NCBI GenBank assembly: GCA_038205805.1 | Contig: JBBRBO010000023.1 | Coordinates: forward strand, 1 to 37,671 | From: JBBSBY01 sp038205805 | Lineage (GTDB): Bacteria > Desulfobacterota > Desulfomonilia > Desulfomonilales > Desulfomonilaceae | DNA length: 37,671 nucleotides | Direction: 5' to 3' | Part shown: one piece after another, positions 6,669 through 14,531 of the stretch | Position numbering within the stretch: position 1 is the first letter of the stretch | Layout: each line of letters begins with the position of its first letter | Program-made: the position numbers and the translations under genes | Notes under the pieces: model-generated | What the model saw: the letters and a program-made list of their open reading frames with translations, nothing else | Told to the model about the DNA's origin: nothing | The model's database searches: none

Positions 6669-7883
6669 ATGCCTCAGCCCATAGCCTCTCAAGAGATGAG
6701 TGAAGATACGCGCTATACAAGTCGGGAAATGGAAATAAACCTCGGACCGCACCATCCCAGTACCCACGGCGTGTTCCGGGCCATTGTTCACCTTGACGGT
6801 GAGACCGTGCTCAAGGCGGTCCCCTATCTGGGCTATCTCCATCGTGGGTACGAAAAAACCTGCGAAAACAAGCATTATCACCAAATCATACCGCTTGCGG
6901 AGAGATGCGACTACATGGGAGCGTCCAGTAACTCCCTCTGTCTGTGCCTCACCGTCGAGAAAATGTTCGATCTGGTGATCCCGGAACGCGCCCAAGTCAT
7001 CCGCGTGATGATGGCGGAGCTGTCCCGCATATTCAGTCACCTCTTTTGGCTCGGTACCCACGGCCATGATGTAGGCGCCATGACGCCGCTTTTTTATATG
7101 CTGCGGGAACGCGAAGAGATTATGGATCTCTTTGAACTCACCGCCGGCGGCCGACTCATGCCCAACTATTTGCGCATAGGCGGAGTGGCCAGAGACCTGG
7201 AAGAGGGATTTCTCGATAAATTACGAAAGTTCACCGACCATTTTGACGGCAAAGTGGATGAATACGAGACCCTGCTTACAAAAAACCCGATTTACATGGA
7301 TCGCACCAAGGGCGTGGGATTTCTCTCTCTTCAGGATTGCATCGCCTACGGTATCACAGGGCCTATGATACGCGCATCCGGTCTGCAATGGGACATTCGC
7401 AAGACTGAGCCCTATTCCGGGTATGAGGATTACGATTTCAACGTCCCTGTGGAGGACGGGTGCGATGTCTACGCGCGTTATCTTGTACGCGTAGCCGAGA
7501 TGCGCGAGAGCAACAAAATTCTCAAGCAGACCCTAAATCGCCTCGTGGAAGGCCCTATTCGCACCAAGGCGCCGGGAGTGACCTATCCGCCCCAGGAAGA
7601 AATCTTCACGAAGATGGAGGGCTTGATCCACCACTTCATGCTGGTCCTTGAAGGGGAAAAAGTCCCTGTGGGCGATTACTACGCATGTATAGAATCCCCA
7701 CGTGGAGAGATGGGTTGTTACATCATCAGCGACGGCACAGGCAAGCCCTATCGTCTCAAATGGAGGGCTCCGGCCTTCGTAAATTTGCAATCTTTGGGCA
7801 AGATGAGCGAAGGATGTCTGTTCGGGGATCTCATAGCCATATTATCGAGTGTGGATATTGTTTTAGCCGAAGTGGATCGTTAA
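6669..7883 (+). CDS. nuoD: NADH-quinone oxidoreductase subunit D
   Basis: NuoD is the 49-kDa subunit that forms the quinone pocket with NuoB and shares its fold with the large subunit of NiFe hydrogenases. The 404-residue protein carries GPHHPSTHG near residue 27, with His33 in the position of the quinone-binding histidine, and RCDYMG with Tyr82 in the position of the quinone-binding tyrosine. ESPRGEMG and the C-terminal DIVLAEVDR are also typical. No NiFe-binding CxxC motifs are present, as expected for NuoD rather than a hydrogenase. AAAGGA lies seven bases before the ATG. After it the operon has an unusually long 223-bp gap. Confidence 0.96.
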   Translation: MPQPIASQEMSEDTRYTSREMEINLGPHHPSTHGVFRAIVHLDGETVLKAVPYLGYLHRGYEKTCENKHYHQIIPLAERCDYMGASSNSLCLCLTVEKMFDLVIPERAQVIRVMMAELSRIFSHLFWLGTHGHDVGAMTPLFYMLREREEIMDLFELTAGGRLMPNYLRIGGVARDLEEGFLDKLRKFTDHFDGKVDEYETLLTKNPIYMDRTKGVGFLSLQDCIAYGITGPMIRASGLQWDIRKTEPYSGYEDYDFNVPVEDGCDVYARYLVRVAEMRESNKILKQTLNRLVEGPIRTKAPGVTYPPQEEIFTKMEGLIHHFMLVLEGEKVPVGDYYACIESPRGEMGCYIISDGTGKPYRLKWRAPAFVNLQSLGKMSEGCLFGDLIAILSSVDIVLAEVDR

Positions 7884-7945
7884 ACGACCCTCGCCTTGGG
7901 GAGGTCTGCTAAACGATTGTTTGAAAGCGCTCACGTCATGAGACG

Positions 7946-8069
7946 TTCCGGCGATGCGCCGAAGAACAGTTGAGCGGTATCCACCAGGTGCGGATTTATT
8001 GGCGCGATGGAACATCAAGGTAGGTAAGTCGGCTTGACGCCGGTATGGTAGCCGGCGGGGTTCCGTCAA
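7946..8069 (+). other. Two hairpins in the nuoD-HATPase spacer
   Basis: The spacer between nuoD and the HATPase-like gene holds a hairpin TTCCGGCG (7946-7953) with CGCCGAA (7957-7963), and a second, CGCCGG (8038-8043) with CCGGCG (8052-8057) around an 8-nt loop. Neither is followed by a T run, so they do not look like terminators. They could affect mRNA processing or stability. Confidence 0.4.
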
Positions 8070-8106
8070 AAGTGGGCCTGGGTAATGTGTGGTCCACCGG
8101 GTTGTG

Positions 8107-8664
8107 ATGCGGGATTTGTCCTTACACATTCTGGACATAGCATGGAACGCCGTCGAGGCGGGCGCTACTCGCATTGTAATCTCGATCGACGAGGCGCCGA
8201 GCAAGGATCGTTTGACAATCAGCATTGCGGATAATGGGAAAGGGATGACCACAGAAACCCTTCGGGCCGTGCGAGCTACGCTCTCATGCGCCGATCCCGG
8301 CGTGTCTTCCCATGGATTGCCGCGGTTCGCCCAGGCCTCACGACAAGCGGACGGCGATCTCCGGGTTATATCCGCATGGGGGTTGGGGACGATCGTTACC
8401 GCAACCATGCGCCGATCGCATCCGCGGCGAAAACCCTTGGGCGCCCTTGATGAAACCTTGAGCGCGCTTATTACCGGCGCAGCGACCGTAGACTTCGTGT
8501 ATCGGCACTCATCCCCTCGTGGGACGTATACGCTTGACACTGGGCGCTTGAGAGCCCAACTTGATGATATTCCTCTTCACCACTTTGGAGTCAGCTCATT
8601 GATTCGTGGTGATGTAACAGCAGGCTTGCGAGACGTGTCCACGGAATTCCAAGCCATGGAGTAA
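8107..8664 (+). CDS. Histidine-kinase-like ATPase (HATPase) protein of the nuo operon, degenerate
   Basis: The N-terminal half is a GHKL/HATPase_c domain of the kind seen beside NuoE/HndA genes. MRDLSLHILDIAWNAVEAGA carries the N box, and IADNGKGM is an intact G1 box. The expected ATP-lid segment (DPFFTTR... followed by a GLG motif) is reduced to ADPGVSSHGLP, so the F and G2 boxes are missing. The C-terminal half (PLGALDETLSALI, DFVYRH, YTLDTGRLR) still resembles the family. I chose ATG 8107 because the family begins there; GTG 8089 or 8104 are possible and no start has a good ribosome binding site. The family is thought to be regulatory, but its role is unproven. The loss suggests reduced ATP binding or a decaying gene. 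Confidence 0.75.
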   Translation: MRDLSLHILDIAWNAVEAGATRIVISIDEAPSKDRLTISIADNGKGMTTETLRAVRATLSCADPGVSSHGLPRFAQASRQADGDLRVISAWGLGTIVTATMRRSHPRRKPLGALDETLSALITGAATVDFVYRHSSPRGTYTLDTGRLRAQLDDIPLHHFGVSSLIRGDVTAGLRDVSTEFQAME

Positions 8665-8670
8665 AAGACA

Positions 8671-9186
8671 GTGGAAGAGAGAGACGCTCTACTCAAGAAA
8701 AAAATTCAGCCCAAGGTGGAGATTATCCCCGCGGAAGAGCTGGAGAAACTGGATCCCGTGATCGATAAATACGTCGGCAATCCGGGTTATTTAATTCCAG
8801 CCCTCAAGGCGGCCCAGGACATGTTCGGCTACCTCCCCATGGAGGTTCAGTATAAATTGGCCGATGGTCTGAATATTCCCACTTCACATGTTTATGGGGT
8901 GGTCACCTTTTATTCTTTTTTCACAATCTTCCCCAGAGGGCGCCATACCATTCGTCTGTGTCTGGGAACGGCGTGCTATGTGAAGGGATCCAAAGACATC
9001 CTCGACCAGATCGTGCGTGAGGTCGGCATCAATGTGGGCGAAACGTCGGATGACGGCCGGTTCACCCTAGAAGCCGTGAGATGCCTCGGCGCCTGCGGCC
9101 TTGCCCCGGTTATGCTCGTAGGTGAGACTACCCACGGCAATATTAATCCCAAACAGACCGTATCGATTCTTGACGGATACCAATAA
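8671..9186 (+). CDS. nuoE: NADH-quinone oxidoreductase subunit E (HndA-like)
   Basis: NuoE is the 24-kDa subunit with a thioredoxin-like [2Fe-2S] cluster (N1a) beside NuoF. The 171-residue protein starts with GTG at 8671, preceded by GGAG at 8658-8661. The N-terminal helical part contains YLIPALKAAQDMFGYLP and VYGVVTFYSFF. The cluster ligands are Cys97 and Cys102 in CLGTACYVKG, and Cys138 and Cys142 in RCLGACGLAP. It lies 6 bp after the HATPase-like gene, an arrangement known for HndA/HydC-type subunits. Confidence 0.95.
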   Translation: MEERDALLKKKIQPKVEIIPAEELEKLDPVIDKYVGNPGYLIPALKAAQDMFGYLPMEVQYKLADGLNIPTSHVYGVVTFYSFFTIFPRGRHTIRLCLGTACYVKGSKDILDQIVREVGINVGETSDDGRFTLEAVRCLGACGLAPVMLVGETTHGNINPKQTVSILDGYQ

Positions 9187-9241
9187 TACGCCATTCAGCG
9201 GCCGTTGATTCTTCGCTGTACCTTAGACGGAGGGAGCCCAC

Positions 9242-9772
9242 GTGTCCAAAATTTCCGTAGATGACCTAAGAAAGATCAAGGAAAGCCAAAGGCATACCCT
9301 TGCGCTTAGGGGAGGGGATTTTAGAGCCAAAGTAGTAGTGAATATGGGGACGTGCGGAATCGCCGCCGGCGCTCGAGATGTAATCACCGCCCTGAATGAG
9401 GCTATCGCTCAAAAAGAAATCATGGATGTCATGCTTACCGCCTCCGGTTGCGGTGGATATTGCGCGAAAGAGCCCACGATGCTGGTGGAAACCCCCGAGC
9501 AACCGCCCACTTTCTATGGTCCGGTCGATAAGAAGAAGGCCCTGAAGATATTCAAGGAGCATGTGCTCGGCGGTAAGATCGTGACGGAGCTGGTGGCGCC
9601 TTCTAAACTCGCTGAAGAGGAAGCCCCCTCGGAAGAGGCCCCGACGGAAGAAGCCTCAAAGTCGGAGTCTCCTCCGAAACCGGCGCCTAAAGAGGCCGCT
9701 CCCAAGGAATCGGTGGCGAAAAAACCCGCCGGTAAGAAAGAACCGCGAAAAAAGGCGGCCCCTAAAGAGTAG
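9242..9772 (+). CDS. HndB-like (2Fe-2S) thioredoxin-fold protein with charged tail
   Basis: The first 120 residues resemble HndB, a small subunit of NADP-reducing hydrogenases, and the N-terminal domain of HydB-type flavoproteins. NMGTCGIAAGARDV gives Cys38 and TASGCGGYCAKEP gives Cys70 and Cys74. Only three cysteines are visible where NuoE has four. The last 55 residues are a low-complexity Glu/Ala/Pro/Lys tail, acidic first and then strongly basic, which is unusual. The GTG start has GGAGGGAG five bases upstream. Genes of this type sit between the E and F subunits in several bifurcating complexes, so it probably forms part of the NuoEFG arm. Membership in the assembled complex is inferred. 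Confidence 0.85.
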   Translation: MSKISVDDLRKIKESQRHTLALRGGDFRAKVVVNMGTCGIAAGARDVITALNEAIAQKEIMDVMLTASGCGGYCAKEPTMLVETPEQPPTFYGPVDKKKALKIFKEHVLGGKIVTELVAPSKLAEEEAPSEEAPTEEASKSESPPKPAPKEAAPKESVAKKPAGKKEPRKKAAPKE

Positions 9773-9773
9773 G

Positions 9774-9821
9774 ATAACCGTTCACCACGAGTAGGGCGTT
9801 GGAATCACGGTGAACGATTAC
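9774..9821 (+). repeat. Minimal copy of the MITE-like repeat (family R, copy 3a)
   Basis: Starting at the HndB-like stop codon, GATAACCGTTCACCACGAG is followed by GGAATCACGG and the inverted end GGTGAACGATTAC. Both terminal inverted repeats of the family are kept and the interior is deleted. A further degenerate fragment with GCGGAATCGCGGTAA lies at about 9845-9875. Confidence 0.65.
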
Positions 9822-9888
9822 AGAAGAAGCTCCGATTTCTTGATCCGTGAACATGCGGCGGAATCGCGGTAAGCGGCTTTTATAGAGA

Positions 9889-10011
9889 GTAACCGTTCCC
9901 CACGAGCGGTCAACTATTTCGGAATCACGATGGGGTGGTCCGGAGAGGAGATGAGCCTCCCCTCCGGGTTTCACAGGGCGTAGAGCCGTCTCAAGCTCAG
10001 TGAACCATTAC
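9889..10011 (+). repeat. Full-length MITE-like repeat inside the nuo operon (family R, copy 3b)
   Basis: This 123-bp unit is used here as the family reference. It begins GTAACCGTTCCCCACG and ends GTGAACCATTAC, an imperfect terminal inverted repeat. A central hairpin joins CCGGAG-A-GGAG (9940-9950) to CTCC-C-CTCCGG (9957-9967) around an ATGAG-type loop. The right part carries GCGTAGAGCCGTCTC. It separates the HndB-like gene from nuoF. Confidence 0.75.
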
Positions 10012-10027
10012 CCTGGAGATCATAAGA

Positions 10028-11824
10028 ATGAGTTCCAATTCCATGTATAGAATGCAGTTTCTTTTGTGCGCAGGCACGGGATGCGGCGCAAGCGGCTCCA
10101 AGGATGTGGCGGAAGCCCTGGAAAAGGAGCTTGCCAAGAGACACTTGCAGGATGAGGTTCAACTCGTCATAACGGGCTGCAACGGCTTTTGCGCCGCAGG
10201 GCCGATCATGGCCGTCTATCCCGAGGGAATTTTATACACCCAGATAAAACCCGAACACGCGCCCCTGATCGTGGAAGAACATGTGCTCAAGGGAAGGCTG
10301 GTGGAATCGCTCCTCTTTAAGGACGCAGCTACCAAGGCCCGTATTCCGACGCTCCATGATATACCTTTCTTCAATCACCAACAGTTGGTCGTATTGCGGA
10401 ATCGCGGCCTTATCAACCCGGAAGTGATCGACGAATACATCGGCCGTGACGGGTACTTCGCCCTTGCCAAGGTCCTGACCGAAATGACCCCCGAGCAGGT
10501 CATCGAAGAAGTGAAGAAGTCCGGATTGCGAGGTCGAGGCGGCGGCGGTTTTCCTACAGGTATGAAATGGGAAGAAACACGGCACTACGACAACTTCCCT
10601 AAGTACACCATATGCAACGGCGATGAAGGCGATCCGGGCGCGTTTATGGATCGCGCCATCATGGAAGGCGACCCTCACTCCGTTCTCGAAGGAATGGCCA
10701 TTTCCGCATACGCCATCGGCTCGGGCTACGGATACGTATATGTAAGGGCGGAATACCCCCTCGCCATCGAGCGTATGCAACGAGCCATAGACGCCGCACG
10801 AGATTACAATCTTCTGGGGAAGGACATCCTCGGCACAGGCTTCAACTTCGACATCGAGATAGCCCCCGGCGCCGGCGCCTTTGTCTGCGGCGAATCCACG
10901 GCCCTTATGTTTTCCATCGAGGGGAAACGCGGCATGCCGAGGATCAAACCCCCGCGTAGCGCAGAAGCCGGTTTATGGAATCAACCCACGAATCTCAACA
11001 ACGTGGAGACCTATGCAAACATCAATCCGATCATTCTTCGTGGAGCGGATTGGTTCGCCTCCATCGGCGTGAACGAGAGCAAGGGCACCAAGGTATTTGC
11101 GCTCACCGGCTCCATCACGAACGTGGGTCTCGTGGAAATCCCCATGGGCACGAACCTCTCGACGCTGATTAACGATATCGGCGGCGGCGTGCCGAAGAAA
11201 CGCAAGTTCAAGGCCGCGCAGATCGGCGGTCCCTCAGGCGGATGTATCCCCACAGGTAAGGAAGACATCTCCATAGATTATGAGACGCTCCTGGAAGCCG
11301 GCGCCATGATGGGGTCGGGCGGAGTGGTGGTCATGGACGATTCCACCTGCATGGTGGACACCGCGAAGTTCTTCCTGCACTTCTCCGTGGAAGAATCCTG
11401 CGGAAAATGCACCCCCTGCCGTGAGGGACTGAAGGTCATGCTTGATAAGCTCACGGATATCAGCGAAGGCCGCGGGAAAGAGGGAGACCTGGAATTCCTC
11501 GAAGAGATGGGTGAATACATCAAGAGCACATCCCACTGCGGATTGGGCAAAGCCGCTCCGAACCCCGTGCTCTCGACCATAACCCATTTCCGTGACGAGT
11601 ACAACTCCCATATTATAGACAAGCATTGCCCGACCCTCGTTTGCCCCGATTTGATCGATTTTGTGGTGATCGAAGACAAGTGCAAGATGTGCGGTATGTG
11701 CTTCCGTAATTGTCCTTCCGAGGCAATTACCTGGGAAAAGAAACAGGTTGCGCGAATCGACCTGGATAAATGCACCAAATGCCGCACCTGCGTAATGAGT
11801 TGCAAGTTCGGCGCAATTCGATAA
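10028..11824 (+). CDS. nuoF: NADH-quinone oxidoreductase subunit F, HydB/HndC type with extra Fe-S domains
   Basis: This is the FMN- and NADH-binding subunit in a long 598-residue form. The domains in order are an N-terminal thioredoxin-like [2Fe-2S] domain (Cys14, 19, 51, 55), the flavoprotein core with the glycine loop RGRGGGGFPTG (about 168-178) and CNGDEGDPGAF (about 197-206), the N3 [4Fe-4S] site (Cys458, 461, 464, 504), and a C-terminal 2x[4Fe-4S] ferredoxin domain (Cys552, 555, 558, 562 and 582, 585, 588, 592). Classical NuoF lacks the first and last domains. The GDEGDPGAF pattern is what I recall for HydB/HndC rather than respiratory NuoF. GGAG lies ten bases before the ATG. It probably forms the NADH entry of the complex and could take electrons from a second donor. 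Confidence 0.95.
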   Translation: MSSNSMYRMQFLLCAGTGCGASGSKDVAEALEKELAKRHLQDEVQLVITGCNGFCAAGPIMAVYPEGILYTQIKPEHAPLIVEEHVLKGRLVESLLFKDAATKARIPTLHDIPFFNHQQLVVLRNRGLINPEVIDEYIGRDGYFALAKVLTEMTPEQVIEEVKKSGLRGRGGGGFPTGMKWEETRHYDNFPKYTICNGDEGDPGAFMDRAIMEGDPHSVLEGMAISAYAIGSGYGYVYVRAEYPLAIERMQRAIDAARDYNLLGKDILGTGFNFDIEIAPGAGAFVCGESTALMFSIEGKRGMPRIKPPRSAEAGLWNQPTNLNNVETYANINPIILRGADWFASIGVNESKGTKVFALTGSITNVGLVEIPMGTNLSTLINDIGGGVPKKRKFKAAQIGGPSGGCIPTGKEDISIDYETLLEAGAMMGSGGVVVMDDSTCMVDTAKFFLHFSVEESCGKCTPCREGLKVMLDKLTDISEGRGKEGDLEFLEEMGEYIKSTSHCGLGKAAPNPVLSTITHFRDEYNSHIIDKHCPTLVCPDLIDFVVIEDKCKMCGMCFRNCPSEAITWEKKQVARIDLDKCTKCRTCVMSCKFGAIR

Positions 11825-11879
11825 TCTCGGCTTACACCCTACGGGGAAGGCCGACACCTAAAGCGTGTGAGTAGAGTTC

Positions 11880-14516
11880 ATGGTTAAACTGACCATTGAT
11901 GGTGTGGATGTTTCCGTCGAAAAAGGCGCCACTATTCTGGAGGCCGCTCAACAAGCCGGAATACGAATACCGACACTCTGTGATGACAAGCGTCTCATTC
12001 CCTACGGAGGTTGTCGGCTATGCGTAGTGGAGGTTACCCAGCGGGGTAAAACCAAGACTATGCCGGCCTGTTTCAACCCGGCCAAAGAAGGAATGGAGGT
12101 CGCCACGCATACCCCCGCATTGGAAAACATGCGCCGTATGCAATTGGCCTTGCTGCTGCGGTCGCACCCGCTCCTGTGCTCATCCTGCGACGCCGCTGGG
12201 ACGTGCGATCTCCAGGACCTGGTCCACGAATACAAGGTGGGTGATCTGCCCTTCACCAGGGAAGCTCGCTTCTTTCATGTGGACAACGACTCCCATTTCA
12301 TACGCCACAACATGAACCTGTGTATCCGATGCGGCATGTGCGTGAGGATATGCGACGAAGTTCAAGGGGCCAACGAAATCAGCATGATCCTGCGGGGCAA
12401 GGAGTCGGAAGTCTCCACGGATTTCGGCAGACCCCTGAACTGCGAGTTCTGCGGCCAATGCGCGGGCATCTGCCCTACAGGGGCCATTCGATCCAAGTGG
12501 CTTGTGGGTACGGGCAGAGACTTCGAACTCATCCGTGAGGTCACCACATGCGCCTTTTGTAGCTTGGGATGCACGCTCACCCTGGGTCGTAAGGACAACG
12601 ACGTGGTGTATGTCACGTCGCCCACGGAGGCTCCCAACGAAGGCAATCTTTGCGTAAAAGGACGCTACGGATGGCCGTATGTCTATTCCGGCCGCCGTCT
12701 CGATAAGCCTACCACGCGTACGAATTCCACCGTAACGGAGCTGGAGTGGGACGACGCCCTGAACCAAGTCGCGGAGGGATTCAGGAAGGCGCTTGCCGAG
12801 CATGGTCCCGACAGCGTGGCGGTCCTCGGGTCTGAGCGTCTCACCAACGAAGAGGCGTATCTCCTCAATAAATTCACGCGCTCGATCATGGGCGTGGCCA
12901 ATCTGGATCACGCCGGCGGGTATGGGTACGCGGCGCTCGTAAAGGCGCTTCAGCCAAGCTTGGGGTATCCAGCGGGAACAAATCCCATACGTGATCTGCG
13001 TTCATCGGAAGTGGTCCTTCTCGTCGGAGCGGATCTCACCGAGACCCATCCCGTCGCAAAGAACGAAATCATCTTAGCCACGGGACGTCACAAGGCCACA
13101 GCCATAGTTATTGATTCGGTGCGAACCAAGCTTACGGATCGCAAGGGCATGTTCCTCAACTGCCGACCCGGCACGGAGCACATCCTGCTCAATGCTATGA
13201 CGAGGAGCATCATCGACGCCGAACTCTACGACAAAACCTTTGTGGAGCAAAAGGTTACGGGTTTTGAGGACCTGAAGACCTCGCTGGCGGCCTACGACAT
13301 GAAATCTATGGCCGAACTTACCGGTGTCGAAACAGAGCAGATCGAAAAAGCGGCCAAGACCTTTGCAGAGACGAAAAAGGGCTCAATCGTCCTGACCCAA
13401 GGGATGATGAACCTCACGGGTAATGTGGAAGCCGCTCGCGCCGCCGTCAATTTGGCCTTGGTGACCAACAACATAGGCCGAGCGGATTGCGGTATTCACG
13501 TGTTCGGCGAAAAAGCGAATTTTCAAGGCGCAGTCGATATGGGATTGACCCCCGACTCTCTACCTGGGTTCGTGTCCATAGATGACGAGGCCGCGGCCAA
13601 GAAGTTTACCGAGGCTTGGGGCGCTTTAATACCGAATAAAGCGGGCTTAGGCGCGCGCGAGATCATCGAGAAAGCGGCTGAAGGCACCATTAAGGTCCTC
13701 TACATCGTCGGTGAAAACCCTATAGAGACCTATCCGGATCGCGCTCTTGTGGAAAAGGCTCTTGCTAAGGTGGAGTTTCTGGTGGTTCAGGACATGTTCC
13801 CGTCTGCCACCACGGAATATGCGCATGTTGTCCTTCCTGCTGCGGCCTTCGCGGAAAAGAGCGGCACGTTCACCAACGCCGAGCGTCGCGTGCAACCGTT
13901 GAATCCCATACTGCGCTTGTCCGCCGGCCGCCCGGACCTGGACATCATCAGCGCCTTGGCGGCAAAAATGGGCGCCGCGTGGACGGCTACCACATATGCG
14001 TCGGTCATGGACGAAATTGCGAGTCTGGTGGACGTCTACAAAGGGATTACATACGACCGCTTGACCACACGAGAGCTAATGTGGCCGTGCGTAGACTCCG
14101 CGGATCCCGGGACTGCCGTGCTCTACCAAGGCGGCTTCCTCAACGGAAAGGCGAGCTTCGCGACTGTGGGCGCTCCTTCCGTTCCCTCTAAAAATAAGGC
14201 TCTCTATTTAATCCCCGGCACGCTCAAATTCCACAGTGGTTCATTTTCCCTCTGGAGCGAATCTCTCATGGAGGTTTGCCCGGATGGCTACATCGAGATG
14301 AACGCTGAGGACATGAAATCGCTGGACCTCAACGATGGGGAAAATGTCCGCATATCCTCGGAGTCCGGCGCAGGCGCCACCGCGCCCGTTCGCAAATCCA
14401 AACGAGCTTGCCGCGGGTGTGTAATCATGCCGTTCCACTTTCCGCATCTCAAAGCGAACGCATTCATCAAGTGGGATGAGCAAACGCCTCGAGTGAAGGT
14501 CGAAAAAGCGTCATAA
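11880..14516 (+). CDS. nuoG: NADH-quinone oxidoreductase subunit G (molybdopterin-fold)
   Basis: The 878-residue protein carries the electron chain of the peripheral arm. Ligands are visible for a [2Fe-2S] cluster (Cys34, 45, 48, 64), a His-coordinated [4Fe-4S] (His96, Cys100, 103, 109), two ferredoxin-type clusters (Cys148, 151, 154, 158 and 188, 191, 194, 198) and a cluster at the start of the molybdopterin domain (Cys224, 227, 231, 258). The large C-terminal domain has the oxidoreductase fold (EWDDAL, GENPIETYPD, FAEKSGTFTNAERRVQ). Where formate dehydrogenases have Cys or selenocysteine after NxDH, this protein reads NLDHAGGYG, so it is not expected to oxidise formate. It lies between nuoF and nuoH, which supports NuoG. 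FdhA-like ancestry is still apparent. Confidence 0.93.
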   Translation: MVKLTIDGVDVSVEKGATILEAAQQAGIRIPTLCDDKRLIPYGGCRLCVVEVTQRGKTKTMPACFNPAKEGMEVATHTPALENMRRMQLALLLRSHPLLCSSCDAAGTCDLQDLVHEYKVGDLPFTREARFFHVDNDSHFIRHNMNLCIRCGMCVRICDEVQGANEISMILRGKESEVSTDFGRPLNCEFCGQCAGICPTGAIRSKWLVGTGRDFELIREVTTCAFCSLGCTLTLGRKDNDVVYVTSPTEAPNEGNLCVKGRYGWPYVYSGRRLDKPTTRTNSTVTELEWDDALNQVAEGFRKALAEHGPDSVAVLGSERLTNEEAYLLNKFTRSIMGVANLDHAGGYGYAALVKALQPSLGYPAGTNPIRDLRSSEVVLLVGADLTETHPVAKNEIILATGRHKATAIVIDSVRTKLTDRKGMFLNCRPGTEHILLNAMTRSIIDAELYDKTFVEQKVTGFEDLKTSLAAYDMKSMAELTGVETEQIEKAAKTFAETKKGSIVLTQGMMNLTGNVEAARAAVNLALVTNNIGRADCGIHVFGEKANFQGAVDMGLTPDSLPGFVSIDDEAAAKKFTEAWGALIPNKAGLGAREIIEKAAEGTIKVLYIVGENPIETYPDRALVEKALAKVEFLVVQDMFPSATTEYAHVVLPAAAFAEKSGTFTNAERRVQPLNPILRLSAGRPDLDIISALAAKMGAAWTATTYASVMDEIASLVDVYKGITYDRLTTRELMWPCVDSADPGTAVLYQGGFLNGKASFATVGAPSVPSKNKALYLIPGTLKFHSGSFSLWSESLMEVCPDGYIEMNAEDMKSLDLNDGENVRISSESGAGATAPVRKSKRACRGCVIMPFHFPHLKANAFIKWDEQTPRVKVEKAS

Positions 14517-14531
14517 GGGAAAGGGTTCTAC

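Noticed and set aside
7863..8540. A 225-residue minus-strand open frame over the nuoD-HATPase gap and gene
   Set aside because: It is opposite a gene with recognisable HATPase motifs and carries none itself. The degenerate HATPase gene makes this less certain than the other cases.
12180..12911. A 243-residue minus-strand open frame inside nuoG
   Set aside because: nuoG is unmistakable in this stretch with all cluster ligands in frame; the antisense frame is a by-product of GC-rich codon use.
11880..14516. NuoG read as the catalytic subunit of a formate dehydrogenase
   Set aside because: The Cys/Sec position reads Ala/Gly, no in-frame TGA is present, and the gene is embedded between nuoF and nuoH.
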